From Pseudomonas weihenstephanensis (GTDB lineage: Bacteria > Pseudomonadota > Gammaproteobacteria > Pseudomonadales > Pseudomonadaceae), in contig NZ_JYLF01000010.1 of the NCBI RefSeq assembly GCF_001043055.1, positions 62,001 to 126,000 of the forward strand: DNA of 64,000 nucleotides. Direction: 5' to 3'. A program made the translations under genes and the position numbers. Below, one piece after another: positions 34,119 to 44,316 of this stretch (its first letter is position 1; every line of letters begins with the position of its first letter). The notes below the pieces were generated by a model. That model was not told where the DNA came from. It saw nothing but the letters and a program-made list of their open reading frames with translations, and ran no database searches.

Positions 34119-37100
34119 ATGCCAAAACGTACAGACATAAAAAGCATCCTGATTCTCGGCGCTGGCCCGATTGTGATCGGCCAGGCGTGCGAATTCGACT
34201 ACTCCGGCGCCCAGGCCTGTAAAGCCCTGCGTGAAGAGGGTTACCGCGTCATTCTGGTGAACTCCAACCCGGCCACCATCATGACCGACCCGGACATGGC
34301 CGACGCGACGTATATCGAGCCGATCAAGTGGCAGACTGTTGCCAAGATCATCGAAAAAGAGCGCCCGGACGCCCTGTTGCCAACCATGGGTGGCCAGACT
34401 GCACTGAACTGCGCGCTGGACCTCGAGCGCGAAGGCGTTCTGGAGAAGTTCGGCGTAGAGATGATCGGCGCCAATGCCGACACCATCGACAAAGCCGAAG
34501 ACCGTTCGCGCTTCGACAAGGCCATGAAGTCCATCGGCCTGGACTGCCCGCGTTCCGGTATTGCCCACACAATGGAAGAGGCCAATGCGGTCCTCGAGCG
34601 TCTGGGGTTCCCGTGCATCATCCGTCCGTCCTTCACGATGGGCGGTACGGGTGGTGGTATCGCTTACAACCGTGAAGAGTTCGAAGAAATCTGTACGCGT
34701 GGTCTGGATCTGTCGCCTACCAAAGAGCTGCTGATCGACGAGTCCCTGATCGGCTGGAAAGAGTACGAGATGGAGGTGGTCCGCGATAAGAAGGACAACT
34801 GCATCATCGTGTGCTCAATCGAAAACTTCGACCCGATGGGTGTGCACACCGGTGACTCGATCACCGTTGCTCCGGCACAAACCCTGACGGACAAGGAATA
34901 CCAGATCATGCGTAACGCCTCCTTGGCGGTACTGCGTGAGATTGGCGTTGAAACCGGCGGCTCCAACGTTCAGTTCGGCATCTGCCCGGACACCGGTCGC
35001 ATGGTCGTGATCGAGATGAACCCGCGCGTTTCTCGCTCTTCGGCGCTGGCATCGAAAGCGACCGGCTTCCCGATTGCCCGCATCGCTGCCAAATTGGCCA
35101 TCGGCTACACCCTGGATGAACTGCAAAACGAAATCACGGGCGGCGCAACGCCTGCGTCCTTCGAGCCGTCCATCGATTATGTTGTAACCAAGTTGCCGCG
35201 CTTTGCGTTTGAAAAATTCGCCAAGGCTGACGCGCGTTTGACCACGCAGATGAAATCTGTGGGTGAAGTCATGGCTATTGGCCGGACTTTCCAGGAATCC
35301 CTGCAAAAAGCCCTTCGTGGTCTGGAAGTGGGTGTCAGCGGTCTTGATCCCAAGCTGGACCTGAGCAACCCGGAAAGCATGGCCGTGCTCAAGCGCGAGC
35401 TGACAGTGCCGGGCGCAGAGCGTATCTGGTACGTAGCTGACGCGTTCCGCGCCGGCATGACCGTTGAAGATATCTTCGGCATGAATATGATTGACCCTTG
35501 GTTCCTGGTACAGATCGAAGATCTGATCAAGGACGAAGAAAAAATCAAAACCATGGCCCTGTCCTCGATCAATCGCGACGCCATGTACCGCTTTAAGCGC
35601 AAAGGCTTCTCCGATGCACGCCTGGCCGTATTGCTGGGCGTGACCGAGAAGAACTTGCGCCGCCACCGTCACAAGCTCGAAGTGTTCCCGGTCTACAAGC
35701 GCGTTGACACCTGCGCGGCCGAGTTCGCGACAGACACGGCCTACATGTACTCCACCTACGAGGAAGAGTGCGAAGCCAACCCTTCGGATCGTGACAAGAT
35801 CATGATTCTGGGTGGTGGCCCGAACCGTATCGGCCAGGGTATCGAGTTCGACTATTGCTGCGTTCACGCGGCTCTGGCGCTGCGTGCCGACGGTTACGAG
35901 ACCATCATGGTCAACTGCAACCCGGAAACCGTTTCCACCGACTACGACACTTCGGATCGCTTGTACTTCGAATCCGTGACCCTGGAAGACGTGTTGGAAA
36001 TCGTGCGTGTCGAGAAGCCAAAAGGCGTCATCGTTCAGTACGGCGGCCAGACCCCGCTGAAACTGGCGCGCGCTCTGGAAGAAGCGGGTGTGCCGATTAT
36101 CGGTACCAGCCCTGACGCTATTGACCGTGCAGAAGACCGTGAGCGCTTCCAGCAGATGGTTGAGCGCCTGAACCTGCGTCAGCCGCCTAACGCCACGGTG
36201 CGCAGCGAAGACGAAGCTATTCGTGCTGCTGGCAAGATCGGTTACCCGCTGGTTGTTCGACCTTCCTACGTGTTGGGCGGTCGTGCGATGGAAATCGTCT
36301 ACGAAGAAGAAGAGCTCAAGCGCTATCTGCGTGACGCGGTGAAAGTGTCCAACGATAGCCCTGTGTTGCTCGATCACTTCCTTAACTGCGCCATCGAAAT
36401 GGACGTGGATGCTGTCTGCGACGGCACTGATGTGGTGATCGGCGCGATCATGCAGCACATTGAGCAGGCAGGTGTTCACTCGGGTGACTCCGCGTGCTCG
36501 CTGCCGCCGTACTCGCTGCCGCTGCACATCCAGGACGAGATGCGCGAGCAGGTCAAGAAGATGGCGCTGGAATTGGGTGTTGTTGGCCTCATGAACGTGC
36601 AGTTGGCCTTGCAGGGCGAAGACATCTACGTCATCGAGGTGAACCCTCGTGCTTCGCGTACTGTTCCTTTCGTGTCCAAATGCATCGGCGTTTCCCTGGC
36701 AATGATCGCTGCACGCGTCATGGCCGGTAAAACCCTGAAGGAAATTGGTTTCACTAAAGAGATCATTCCTAACTTCTACAGCGTGAAAGAGGCGGTGTTC
36801 CCGTTCGCCAAATTCCCGGGTGTCGATCCGATCCTTGGCCCTGAGATGAAGTCCACTGGTGAAGTGATGGGTGTGGGCGATACCTTCGGCGAAGCGTTTG
36901 CCAAGGCCCAGATGGGTGCAAGCGAAGTATTGCCAACGGGCGGTACGGCATTCATCAGCGTGCGTGACGATGACAAGCCTCTCGTGGCTGGCGTTGCGCG
37001 CGATCTGATTGACCTGGGCTTTGAGATCGTTTCTACGGTTGGCACTGCCAAGTTCATCGAGGCAGCGGGTTTGAAAGTGCGCCGCGTGAACAAAGTGACC

Positions 37101-37340
37101 GAAGGTCGTCCTCACGTTGTCGATATGATCAAGAATGACGAGGTCACTCTGATCATCAACACGACTGAAGGTCGCCAGTCGATTGCTGACTCTTACTCCA
37201 TTCGTCGTAACGCTTTGCAGCATAAGATTTACTGCACCACGACCATTGCTGCTGGCGAAGCAATCTGCGAAGCGCTTAAATTCGGTCCTGAAAAAACCGT
37301 ACGTCGTTTGCAGGATCTACACGCAGGATTGAAGGCATGA
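34119..37340 (+). CDS. carB: Carbamoyl-phosphate synthase large subunit
   Basis: A 1073-aa synthetase with two homologous ATP-grasp halves: I-L-I-L-G-A-G-P-I-V-I-G-Q-A-C-E-F-D-Y-S-G near residue 10 and I-M-I-L-G-G-G-P-N-R-I-G-Q-G-I-E-F-D-Y near 561. An allosteric MGS-like domain fills the C-terminus from about 940. The ATG at 34119 was preferred to the TTG at 34104 because it gives MPKRTDIKSILILG and the standard 1073 residues. The stop overlaps the greA start (ATGA). Confidence 0.97.
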   Translation: MPKRTDIKSILILGAGPIVIGQACEFDYSGAQACKALREEGYRVILVNSNPATIMTDPDMADATYIEPIKWQTVAKIIEKERPDALLPTMGGQTALNCALDLEREGVLEKFGVEMIGANADTIDKAEDRSRFDKAMKSIGLDCPRSGIAHTMEEANAVLERLGFPCIIRPSFTMGGTGGGIAYNREEFEEICTRGLDLSPTKELLIDESLIGWKEYEMEVVRDKKDNCIIVCSIENFDPMGVHTGDSITVAPAQTLTDKEYQIMRNASLAVLREIGVETGGSNVQFGICPDTGRMVVIEMNPRVSRSSALASKATGFPIARIAAKLAIGYTLDELQNEITGGATPASFEPSIDYVVTKLPRFAFEKFAKADARLTTQMKSVGEVMAIGRTFQESLQKALRGLEVGVSGLDPKLDLSNPESMAVLKRELTVPGAERIWYVADAFRAGMTVEDIFGMNMIDPWFLVQIEDLIKDEEKIKTMALSSINRDAMYRFKRKGFSDARLAVLLGVTEKNLRRHRHKLEVFPVYKRVDTCAAEFATDTAYMYSTYEEECEANPSDRDKIMILGGGPNRIGQGIEFDYCCVHAALALRADGYETIMVNCNPETVSTDYDTSDRLYFESVTLEDVLEIVRVEKPKGVIVQYGGQTPLKLARALEEAGVPIIGTSPDAIDRAEDRERFQQMVERLNLRQPPNATVRSEDEAIRAAGKIGYPLVVRPSYVLGGRAMEIVYEEEELKRYLRDAVKVSNDSPVLLDHFLNCAIEMDVDAVCDGTDVVIGAIMQHIEQAGVHSGDSACSLPPYSLPLHIQDEMREQVKKMALELGVVGLMNVQLALQGEDIYVIEVNPRASRTVPFVSKCIGVSLAMIAARVMAGKTLKEIGFTKEIIPNFYSVKEAVFPFAKFPGVDPILGPEMKSTGEVMGVGDTFGEAFAKAQMGASEVLPTGGTAFISVRDDDKPLVAGVARDLIDLGFEIVSTVGTAKFIEAAGLKVRRVNKVTEGRPHVVDMIKNDEVTLIINTTEGRQSIADSYSIRRNALQHKIYCTTTIAAGEAICEALKFGPEKTVRRLQDLHAGLKA

Positions 37341-37813
37341 CCAAGTACCCAATGACAGTCCAGGGTGCAAAAGCCCTGGAAGAAGAGCACGCACACCTGA
37401 CCAAGGTTGTCCGACCAAAGTTGAGCCAGGATATCGGCACAGCGCGTGAGCTGGGCGACCTTAAGGAAAACGCTGAATACCATGCAGCCCGTGAGCAGCA
37501 AGGTATGGTTGAAGCGCGTATCCGTGACATCGAAGGTCGCATGCAGAATGCCGTGATCATCGATGTAACAACGATTCCTCATACCGGAAAAGTTATTTTC
37601 GGTACGACGGTCGAGATCGCCAACGTTGAAACTGACGAAAGCGTTACCTATCAGATCGTTGGCGAAGATGAAGCGGACTTCAAACTCGGAAAAATCTCAG
37701 TGGGTTCGCCCCTGGCTCGTGCCTTGATTGCCAAGGAAGAGGGTGATGTCGTGGCGGTGAAAACGCCGGGCGGCGTCATTGAGTACGAAATTGTTAAAGT
37801 CAGTCACATCTGA
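37337..37813 (+). CDS. greA: Transcription elongation factor GreA
   Basis: A 158-aa factor that rescues backtracked RNA polymerase. The N-terminal coiled coil carries D-L-K-E-N-A-E-Y-H-A-A-R near residue 41 (acidic tip), and the C-terminal FKBP-like domain has S-P-L-A-R-A-L-I-A-K near 124. It overlaps carB by ATGA and is followed by a strong terminator, so it closes the carAB-greA unit. Confidence 0.97.
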   Translation: MTKYPMTVQGAKALEEEHAHLTKVVRPKLSQDIGTARELGDLKENAEYHAAREQQGMVEARIRDIEGRMQNAVIIDVTTIPHTGKVIFGTTVEIANVETDESVTYQIVGEDEADFKLGKISVGSPLARALIAKEEGDVVAVKTPGGVIEYEIVKVSHI

Positions 37814-37818
37814 GTGAA

Positions 37819-37850
37819 CGCGCCCGCTTCGTGCGGGCGCGCTGCTTTTT
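37819..37850 (+). terminator. Terminator after greA
   Basis: CGCGCCCGC, TTCGT, GCGGGCGCG, then a T-run; a 9-bp GC-only stem 5 bp after the greA stop. Confidence 0.9.
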
Positions 37851-38109
37851 GCCGCTGACCCGGCTAGATCGAGTTGGCAGCTTGCAAGTGCTATATACAG
37901 ATTTTTACCGGCGCTGGCGGCAAAAGGGTTGGCGCTGTTTTTGATCGATGAAGTGCGCGGTACGGATTTGTACGCGGCGGGTAGCCTGAGCGGCTTGCGG
38001 GTAGGTTGCGCTGGGTGTTTCTGGTTGTCCGTACGTTTGCAGGCACTGTTAGCTATTGATCAGCAAGAGTATCAGGGCGCGCCAGGCGCACCCTTGACCC
38101 TTGTCGGCA

Positions 38110-38418
38110 TCACTTGAAACGGTGGATGTTCGACAGTTGCTTGTTTGCATTGACGTTTCTGCGGTACAGAAGCGCCATTTTGCCGATAACCTGTACCAAT
38201 TCCGCTTTGCCGCTTTTGCATAGTTCTGCAACGGCTGCCAGGCGAGATTCGCGATCCAGGATGTTGACTTTGATTTTAATCAGCTCGTGATCGCCCAATG
38301 CGCGTTCGAGTTCGGCTAAAACACCTTCAGTCAAACCATTGTCAGCCACAGTCAATACTGGTTTCAGATGGTGGCCAATGGATTTGTACTGTTTCTTCTG
38401 CTCTTGAGTGAGCGGCAT
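38110..38418 (-). CDS. yhbY: Ribosome-assembly RNA-binding protein YhbY
   Basis: A 102-aa CRS1-YhbY (CRM) domain protein that associates with pre-50S ribosomal particles. Conserved blocks are L-K-P-V-L-T-V-A-D-N-G-L-T near residue 18 and the loop V-Q-V-I-G-K-M-A-L-L-Y-R-R-N near 76. It is divergent from rlmE by about 107 bp, a conserved arrangement. Confidence 0.95.
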   Translation of the reverse strand: MPLTQEQKKQYKSIGHHLKPVLTVADNGLTEGVLAELERALGDHELIKIKVNILDRESRLAAVAELCKSGKAELVQVIGKMALLYRRNVNANKQLSNIHRFK

Positions 38419-38525
38419 AATCTGACCCCTGTGTCTGATCTTGTAAAAAGCGGCGGCCAGTTTACCCGAGCGAGTCCCAGACCGCCCAGTTAATCACGAC
38501 CCGTTTAAATTTTTTGAGGTGGCCC

Positions 38526-39176
38526 GTGGCCCGTTCCAAAACTAGCCTGAATTGGCTGAAAGAACATTTCAACGATCCATACGTCAAGATGGCGCAGAAA
38601 GATGGGTATCGCTCGCGTGCCAGTTACAAGTTGCTGGAGATTCAGGAGCGTGATCGTCTGATCCGCCCGGGCATGACTGTAATTGACTTGGGCGCTGCTC
38701 CCGGTGGTTGGTCGCAGGTGACCAGTCGTCTGATTGGTGGGCAGGGTCGTTTGATCGCATCTGACATCCTGGAAATGGACAGCATTCCTGATGTGACCTT
38801 CATTCAGGGGGATTTTACTCAGGATGACGTTTTGGCTCAGATCCTTGAGGCGGTCGGAAATACACAGGTAGACCTTGTGATTTCCGATATGGCCCCCAAT
38901 ATGAGTGGGTTAGCAGCTGTCGATATGCCGCGTGCAATGTTCTTGTGCGAATTAGCGCTGGATCTTGCCGGTCGCGTCCTGCGTCCGGGTGGTGATTTCC
39001 TGATCAAGGTTTTCCAGGGCGAAGGCTTCGATCAGTACCACAAAGACATTCGTAAGCTGTTTGACAAGGTGCAGATGCGCAAGCCTTCTTCGTCTCGCGA
39101 CAGGTCCCGTGAACAGTATTTGCTGGGCCGGGGCTTCCGCGGTATTGATGGTTCTGCCAGTGATGAGCGTCTCTGA
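38526..39176 (+). CDS. rlmE: 23S rRNA 2'-O-ribose methyltransferase RlmE (FtsJ/RrmJ)
   Basis: A 216-aa heat-shock-type methyltransferase that modifies U2552 of 23S rRNA. The S-adenosylmethionine motif V-I-D-L-G-A-A-P-G-G-W-S-Q is near residue 58, and the catalytic K-D-K-E set fits (K in S-Y-K-L, D in S-D-M-A-P-N, K in L-I-K-V-F-Q-G). The start is GTG at 38526 with GAGGTGG just upstream; the TTG at 38514 is a less likely start. ftsH follows after 183 bp. Confidence 0.95.
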   Translation: MARSKTSLNWLKEHFNDPYVKMAQKDGYRSRASYKLLEIQERDRLIRPGMTVIDLGAAPGGWSQVTSRLIGGQGRLIASDILEMDSIPDVTFIQGDFTQDDVLAQILEAVGNTQVDLVISDMAPNMSGLAAVDMPRAMFLCELALDLAGRVLRPGGDFLIKVFQGEGFDQYHKDIRKLFDKVQMRKPSSSRDRSREQYLLGRGFRGIDGSASDERL

Positions 39177-39359
39177 CCAGGGCGATAGTTTTTTTTGTAT
39201 CGCTTTACAGATCTGGCATAACGAATATTGTGTAGTCAAAGTTTCACAAAGGGTTACAGACGGAGCCTGCAAGGGTTGTAGGCAATGTAGTAAGTTATGC
39301 CGGTGAATATCATGCGAAGCACGCTTTCAGTAGCGGAGCTTGCTTCAGAGGGTAGCTAA

Positions 39360-41276
39360 TTGAACGATATGGCAAAGAATCTGATCCTGTGGTTGATCAT
39401 CGCGGCGGTCCTTGTGACCGTGATGAACAACTTCTCGAGTCCCAACGAGCCGCAAACCCTCAACTATTCCGACTTCATCCAGCAAGTTAAGGATGGCAAA
39501 GTCGAGCGCGTAGCGGTTGATGGCTACGTGATCACCGGCAAGCGCAGTGATGGCGATACGTTCAAAACCATTCGTCCGGCGATTCAGGACAACGGTTTGA
39601 TCGGCGATCTGGTGGATAACCACGTCACCGTTGAAGGCAAGCTGCCTGAGCAACAAAGCATCTGGACCCAGTTGCTAGTTGCAAGCTTCCCGATTCTGGT
39701 GATTATTGCTGTCTTCATGTTCTTCATGCGCCAAATGCAGGGCGGTGCCGGTGGTAAAGGCGGCCCGATGAGCTTTGGCAAGAGCAAGGCGCGTCTGCTG
39801 TCAGAAGATCAGGTCAAGACGACCCTGGCTGACGTAGCGGGCTGTGACGAAGCCAAGGAAGAAGTGGGCGAGCTGGTTGAGTTCTTGCGTGATCCGGGCA
39901 AGTTCCAGCGCCTGGGTGGTCGCATTCCACGCGGCGTGCTGATGGTTGGCCCGCCAGGTACCGGTAAAACCCTGATCGCCAAGGCGATTGCGGGTGAAGC
40001 CAAGGTGCCGTTCTTCACGATTTCCGGTTCCGACTTTGTGGAAATGTTCGTGGGCGTCGGTGCAAGCCGTGTTCGTGACATGTTTGAACAAGCCAAGAAG
40101 CACGCCCCTTGCATCATCTTTATCGATGAAATCGATGCTGTCGGCCGTCACCGAGGTAACGGTATGGGCGGCGGTCATGATGAGCGCGAGCAGACGCTTA
40201 ACCAGTTGTTGGTTGAGATGGATGGTTTTGAGATGAACGACGGCATCATTGTGATTGCCGCCACCAACCGTCCTGACGTGCTTGACCCTGCGCTGCTGCG
40301 TCCGGGTCGTTTTGACCGTCAGGTCGTGGTTGGCTTGCCGGACATTCGTGGTCGCGAGCAAATCCTCAAGGTACACATGCGTAAAGTGCCAATGGGTGAT
40401 GACGTCCAGCCGGGCGTTATTGCACGCGGTACTCCGGGCTTCTCCGGTGCCGACCTGGCTAACCTGGTGAATGAAGCCTCCCTGTTCGCAGCGCGTACCG
40501 GTAAGCGTGTTGTTGAAATGAAAGAGTTCGAGCTGGCCAAGGACAAGATCATGATGGGCGCCGAGCGCAAATCCATGGTTATGTCGGATAAAGAAAAACG
40601 CAACACGGCTTATCACGAAGCGGGTCACGCAATTGTTGGTCGTGTAGTGCCTGAGCACGATCCGGTCTACAAGGTGTCGATCATTCCTCGCGGTCGAGCC
40701 TTGGGCGTGACTATGTTCTTGCCTGAAGAGGATCGTTACAGCCTGTCCAAGCGTGCGTTGATCAGTCAGATCTGCTCGCTGTATGGCGGTCGTATTGCTG
40801 AAGAAATGACCTTGGGCTTTGACGGTGTTACCACGGGTGCGTCCAACGACATCATGCGAGCGAGCCAGATTGCACGCAACATGGTGACCAAGTGGGGCTT
40901 GTCCGAGAAGCTCGGCCCGCTGATGTATGCCGAAGATGAAGAGTCTTATCTTGGGCGTGGCGGTGGTGGTCAGGGGGCAAATGTTTCAGGTGAGACGGCC
41001 AAACTGATCGACTCTGAGGTGCGCAGCATCATTGACCAGTGCTATGGCACGGCTAAGCAGATACTGACCGACAACCGTGACAAGCTTGAAGCTATGGCGG
41101 ATGCCCTGATGAAGTATGAAACGATCGATGCTGATCAGATCGACGACATCATGGCGGGTCGCCCTCCGCGCGAACCGCGTGATTGGGGCGATGGTTCGGG
41201 AACGCCGACAGCGCCGAGTCTGGATAAGACCGATCGCCCGGAAACACCTATCGGCGGCCCGGCAGCTGATCACTAA
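39360..41276 (+). CDS. ftsH: ATP-dependent membrane zinc protease FtsH
   Basis: A 638-aa inner-membrane AAA protease degrading unassembled membrane proteins and regulators such as sigma-32 and LpxC in relatives. It has two membrane segments (about residues 8-25 and 103-122), Walker A GPPGTGKT near 198, Walker B, SRH region and the zinc site HEAGH near 417. The start is either TTG at 39360 (GAGGG 7 bp upstream) or ATG at 39369; the first was chosen on the ribosome site. The tail is Pro- and Thr-rich. Confidence 0.97.
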   Translation: MNDMAKNLILWLIIAAVLVTVMNNFSSPNEPQTLNYSDFIQQVKDGKVERVAVDGYVITGKRSDGDTFKTIRPAIQDNGLIGDLVDNHVTVEGKLPEQQSIWTQLLVASFPILVIIAVFMFFMRQMQGGAGGKGGPMSFGKSKARLLSEDQVKTTLADVAGCDEAKEEVGELVEFLRDPGKFQRLGGRIPRGVLMVGPPGTGKTLIAKAIAGEAKVPFFTISGSDFVEMFVGVGASRVRDMFEQAKKHAPCIIFIDEIDAVGRHRGNGMGGGHDEREQTLNQLLVEMDGFEMNDGIIVIAATNRPDVLDPALLRPGRFDRQVVVGLPDIRGREQILKVHMRKVPMGDDVQPGVIARGTPGFSGADLANLVNEASLFAARTGKRVVEMKEFELAKDKIMMGAERKSMVMSDKEKRNTAYHEAGHAIVGRVVPEHDPVYKVSIIPRGRALGVTMFLPEEDRYSLSKRALISQICSLYGGRIAEEMTLGFDGVTTGASNDIMRASQIARNMVTKWGLSEKLGPLMYAEDEESYLGRGGGGQGANVSGETAKLIDSEVRSIIDQCYGTAKQILTDNRDKLEAMADALMKYETIDADQIDDIMAGRPPREPRDWGDGSGTPTAPSLDKTDRPETPIGGPAADH

Positions 41277-41284
41277 GGCTTGAA

Positions 41285-42136
41285 ATGACTTCTGTTCAGT
41301 CCTCAACCCGGTTGCCTTGCGGCAACCGGGTTCTTGATTTTTCCCGCACGCATGTGATGGGTATTCTCAATGTAACCCCTGACTCGTTCTCTGATGGCGG
41401 TCGCTTTGCGCGCCTCGATGAAGCGTTGCGCCATGCGCAGGCGATGGTCGAGGCGGGAGCTACGTTGATTGATGTCGGTGGTGAGTCAACCCGGCCCGGC
41501 GCGCGCCACGTGAGTGCGCAAGAAGAGTTGGAGCGGGTTGCGCCGATAGTCGAGCGTATCAATCGTGAGCTTGATGTCATCATTTCGGTCGATACCTCAA
41601 CCCCTATTGTTATGACGGAGTCGGCCCGTTTAGGCGCTGGCCTGATCAACGATGTGCGTTCACTTCGGCGTGAGGGTGCCTTGCAGGCTGCTGCTGCGAC
41701 GGGTTTGCCCGTTTGTCTGATGCATATGTCGGGCGAGCCTGGCGATATGCAGGATGACCCGCAGTATCAGGATGTGTTGGCTGAGGTACGTACGTTTCTC
41801 GTGGATCGAATGCGGATGTGTGCAGCGCAAGGCATACCGCCTGAGCGCATGATTCTCGACCCCGGTTTTGGCTTTGCTAAAACCTTGCAGCATAATTTGA
41901 GTTTGTTTAAGCATATGGACGCCTTGCATCTGTTAGGGCGGCCATTGCTCGTGGGTGTTTCGCGAAAAAGCATGATCGGGCAGGCTTTGAACCGGCCTGT
42001 GACTGAGCGATTGCCTGGCAGTCTGGCTCTGGCGGCACTGGCTGTGACCAAGGGTGCGCATATCTTGCGTGTTCACGATGTTGCCGAGACAGTTGATGTA
42101 GTACGGATGATTGCCGCGGTAGAGTCCGCCGACTAA
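41285..42136 (+). CDS. folP: Dihydropteroate synthase
   Basis: A 283-aa TIM-barrel enzyme of folate synthesis that joins p-aminobenzoate to the pterin; it is the target of sulfonamides. Signature blocks: M-G-I-L-N-V-T-P-D-S-F-S-D-G-G near residue 24 and D-V-G-G-E-S-T-R-P-G-A near 60; D-P-G-F-G-F-A-K near 190. It lies 8 bp after ftsH and 16 bp before glmM. Confidence 0.97.
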   Translation: MTSVQSSTRLPCGNRVLDFSRTHVMGILNVTPDSFSDGGRFARLDEALRHAQAMVEAGATLIDVGGESTRPGARHVSAQEELERVAPIVERINRELDVIISVDTSTPIVMTESARLGAGLINDVRSLRREGALQAAAATGLPVCLMHMSGEPGDMQDDPQYQDVLAEVRTFLVDRMRMCAAQGIPPERMILDPGFGFAKTLQHNLSLFKHMDALHLLGRPLLVGVSRKSMIGQALNRPVTERLPGSLALAALAVTKGAHILRVHDVAETVDVVRMIAAVESAD

Positions 42137-42152
42137 GCATGATGGAGCACTT

Positions 42153-43490
42153 ATGACGAAGAAGTATTTTGGCACCGACGGTATTCGCGGTCGGGTCGGC
42201 GTTTACCCAATCACCCCTGACTTTATGCTCAAGTTGGGCTGGGCTGCGGGAATGGCGTTTCGCAGCATGGGTGCTTGCCGGATATTGGTGGGTAAGGACA
42301 CGCGCATCTCTGGCTACATGTTTGAGTCTGCGCTGGAGGCCGGGTTATCTGCGGCGGGCGCAGATGTGATGTTGCTGGGGCCTATGCCGACGCCTGCGAT
42401 TGCGTATCTCACGCGTACGTTCCACGCCGAGGCTGGCATTGTGATCAGTGCTTCGCACAATCCTCATGACGATAATGGGATCAAGTTTTTTTCGGGTGAG
42501 GGCACCAAACTCCCTGATGAAGTTGAACTGATGATTGAGGAGTTGCTGGAGGCGCCGATGACGGTGGTCGACTCCGGCAAGTTGGGTAAGGTGTCGCGCA
42601 TCAACGATGCTTCCGGCCGCTATATCGAATTTTGCAAAAGCAGCGTTCCTACGAGCACCAACTTCAATGGTCTCAAGATCGTTATCGACTGCGCACACGG
42701 CGCCACTTACAAGGTTGCGCCGAGTGTGTTCAAGGAGCTGGGCGCCGAAGTTACAGTGCTTTCAGCTCAGCCTAATGGGTTGAACATCAACGAGAACTGC
42801 GGCTCGACCCATATGGGGCAGTTGCAGGCTGCGGTATTGGCGGAGCATGCGGACCTGGGTATTGCCTTTGATGGCGATGGTGATCGGGTGCTGATGGTCG
42901 ATCACACTGGCGCGATTGTTGATGGTGATGAGTTGCTGTTCATCATCGCGCGCGACCTGCACGAGCGCGGCAAATTGCAAGGCGGTGTGGTCGGTACACT
43001 AATGAGCAATCTCGGGCTTGAGTTGGCGTTGGCCGACTTGGGTATTGCGTTCGTGCGCGCCAATGTAGGCGACCGTTACGTCATCGCAGCCTTGCAAGAG
43101 CGTGATTGGCAAGTTGGCGGCGAAAACTCCGGTCATATTGTGTGTTTCCAGCACACCACCACAGGCGATGCCATCATTGCGGCACTTCAAGTGCTGCTTT
43201 CGTTGCGTCGACGTGAAGAGAGCCTGGCTCAGTCGCGTCAGGCGCTGCGCAAGTGTCCTCAAGTCCTGCTCAATGTGCGTTTTTCAGGGGGGGTTAACCC
43301 TGTTGAACATCCGGCCATTAAAGAGGCTTGTGCGCGTGTGACCGAAGCTATGCAGGGCCGTGGTCGGGTGCTTTTGCGCAAGTCAGGGACTGAGCCGCTG
43401 GTGCGTGTCATGGTCGAAGGTGATGACGAAGTCATGGTTCGTGGCTATGCACAAGAACTGGCAAAACTGGTAAGTGAAGTTTGTGCCTGA
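42153..43490 (+). CDS. glmM: Phosphoglucosamine mutase
   Basis: A 445-aa enzyme converting glucosamine-6-phosphate to glucosamine-1-phosphate for cell-wall UDP-GlcNAc. The active serine lies in ASHNPHDDNG near residue 101, the metal loop D-G-D-G-D-R near 242, and the phosphate-binding R-K-S-G-T-E-P near 409. The start MTKKYFGTDGIRG is standard. Confidence 0.97.
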   Translation: MTKKYFGTDGIRGRVGVYPITPDFMLKLGWAAGMAFRSMGACRILVGKDTRISGYMFESALEAGLSAAGADVMLLGPMPTPAIAYLTRTFHAEAGIVISASHNPHDDNGIKFFSGEGTKLPDEVELMIEELLEAPMTVVDSGKLGKVSRINDASGRYIEFCKSSVPTSTNFNGLKIVIDCAHGATYKVAPSVFKELGAEVTVLSAQPNGLNINENCGSTHMGQLQAAVLAEHADLGIAFDGDGDRVLMVDHTGAIVDGDELLFIIARDLHERGKLQGGVVGTLMSNLGLELALADLGIAFVRANVGDRYVIAALQERDWQVGGENSGHIVCFQHTTTGDAIIAALQVLLSLRRREESLAQSRQALRKCPQVLLNVRFSGGVNPVEHPAIKEACARVTEAMQGRGRVLLRKSGTEPLVRVMVEGDDEVMVRGYAQELAKLVSEVCA

Positions 43491-43556
43491 ATTCGGCTTG
43501 CCAGCGCGGATGTGGTTGGGTAACATCTGCGCCCACTTTGACCGACGAGGTAAAGC

Positions 43557-44312
43557 ATGCGTCGCATGATGGTAGCTGGTAACTGGAAGATGCACGGTAC
43601 CCGCGCCAGCGTCGCTAAGCTGATCGACGGTCTGCGTGGTCTGGCCTTGCCAAACGATGTTGATGTTGCAGTATTTCCGCCGGATTTGTTCATTGATCGC
43701 GTGATCAATGGTCTTGAAGGTGTGGCGATTTCGGTCGGTGCTCAGGATGCTGCGGTGGAGTCGGTGCAGGGTGCTCTGACAGGTGAGGTTTCGCCTTATC
43801 AGTTGGTAGATGCAGGCTGCAAGTTGGTGTTGGTTGGGCATTCCGAGCGTCGCCTGATTTTGGGTGAGCAGGACGAAACGCTTAATCGCAAGTTTGCGGC
43901 GGCTCAGGCTGCGGGCCTGATGCCAGTGTTGTGTATAGGGGAGACCCTGGAGCAGCGCGAGGCGGGGCAAACGCTAGAAGTTGTAAAGGCTCAGCTGGAT
44001 GCGGTCATTAATGCATTTGGTATTGATGCTTTTGCAAAGGCGGTGATTGCATATGAGCCAGTCTGGGCAATCGGAACTGGGCTTACAGCTTCTCCGCAGC
44101 AAGCGCAAGATGTGCATGCGGCCATTCGCGCACAGCTGGCGCAGAAGAATTCTGAAGTGGCACAAGGTGTGCGGCTTCTATACGGCGGCAGCGTGAAGGC
44201 GGCCAATGCGGTCGAACTGTTCAGCATGCCGGATATCGATGGGGGGCTCATTGGTGGGGCTTCCCTGAATGCAGATGAGTTCGGTGCGATCTGTCGCGCC
44301 GCGGGAAACTGA
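43557..44312 (+). CDS. tpiA: Triosephosphate isomerase
   Basis: A 251-aa glycolytic/gluconeogenic enzyme. The catalytic Lys lies in A-G-N-W-K-M-H-G, the electrophilic His in V-G-H-S-E-R-R near residue 95 and the Glu in A-Y-E-P-V-W-A-I-G-T-G near 165. It lies 66 bp after glmM and 4 bp before secG. Confidence 0.97.
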   Translation: MRRMMVAGNWKMHGTRASVAKLIDGLRGLALPNDVDVAVFPPDLFIDRVINGLEGVAISVGAQDAAVESVQGALTGEVSPYQLVDAGCKLVLVGHSERRLILGEQDETLNRKFAAAQAAGLMPVLCIGETLEQREAGQTLEVVKAQLDAVINAFGIDAFAKAVIAYEPVWAIGTGLTASPQQAQDVHAAIRAQLAQKNSEVAQGVRLLYGGSVKAANAVELFSMPDIDGGLIGGASLNADEFGAICRAAGN

Positions 44313-44316
44313 GAAA

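Noticed and set aside
34815..37223. 802-codon open frame opposite carB, and similar ones opposite pnp, infB and carA
   Set aside because: Antisense shadows of strongly biased genes; compositionally odd (His/Val/Asp-rich) with no domain.
37851..38117. Possible small gene or remnant between greA and yhbY (FLIDEVRGTDLYAAGSLSGL)
   Set aside because: A 62-codon frame with a possible shift near 37928; looks a little protein-like, but there is no ribosome site and the frame runs into yhbY on the other strand. Could be a remnant; not supported enough to annotate.
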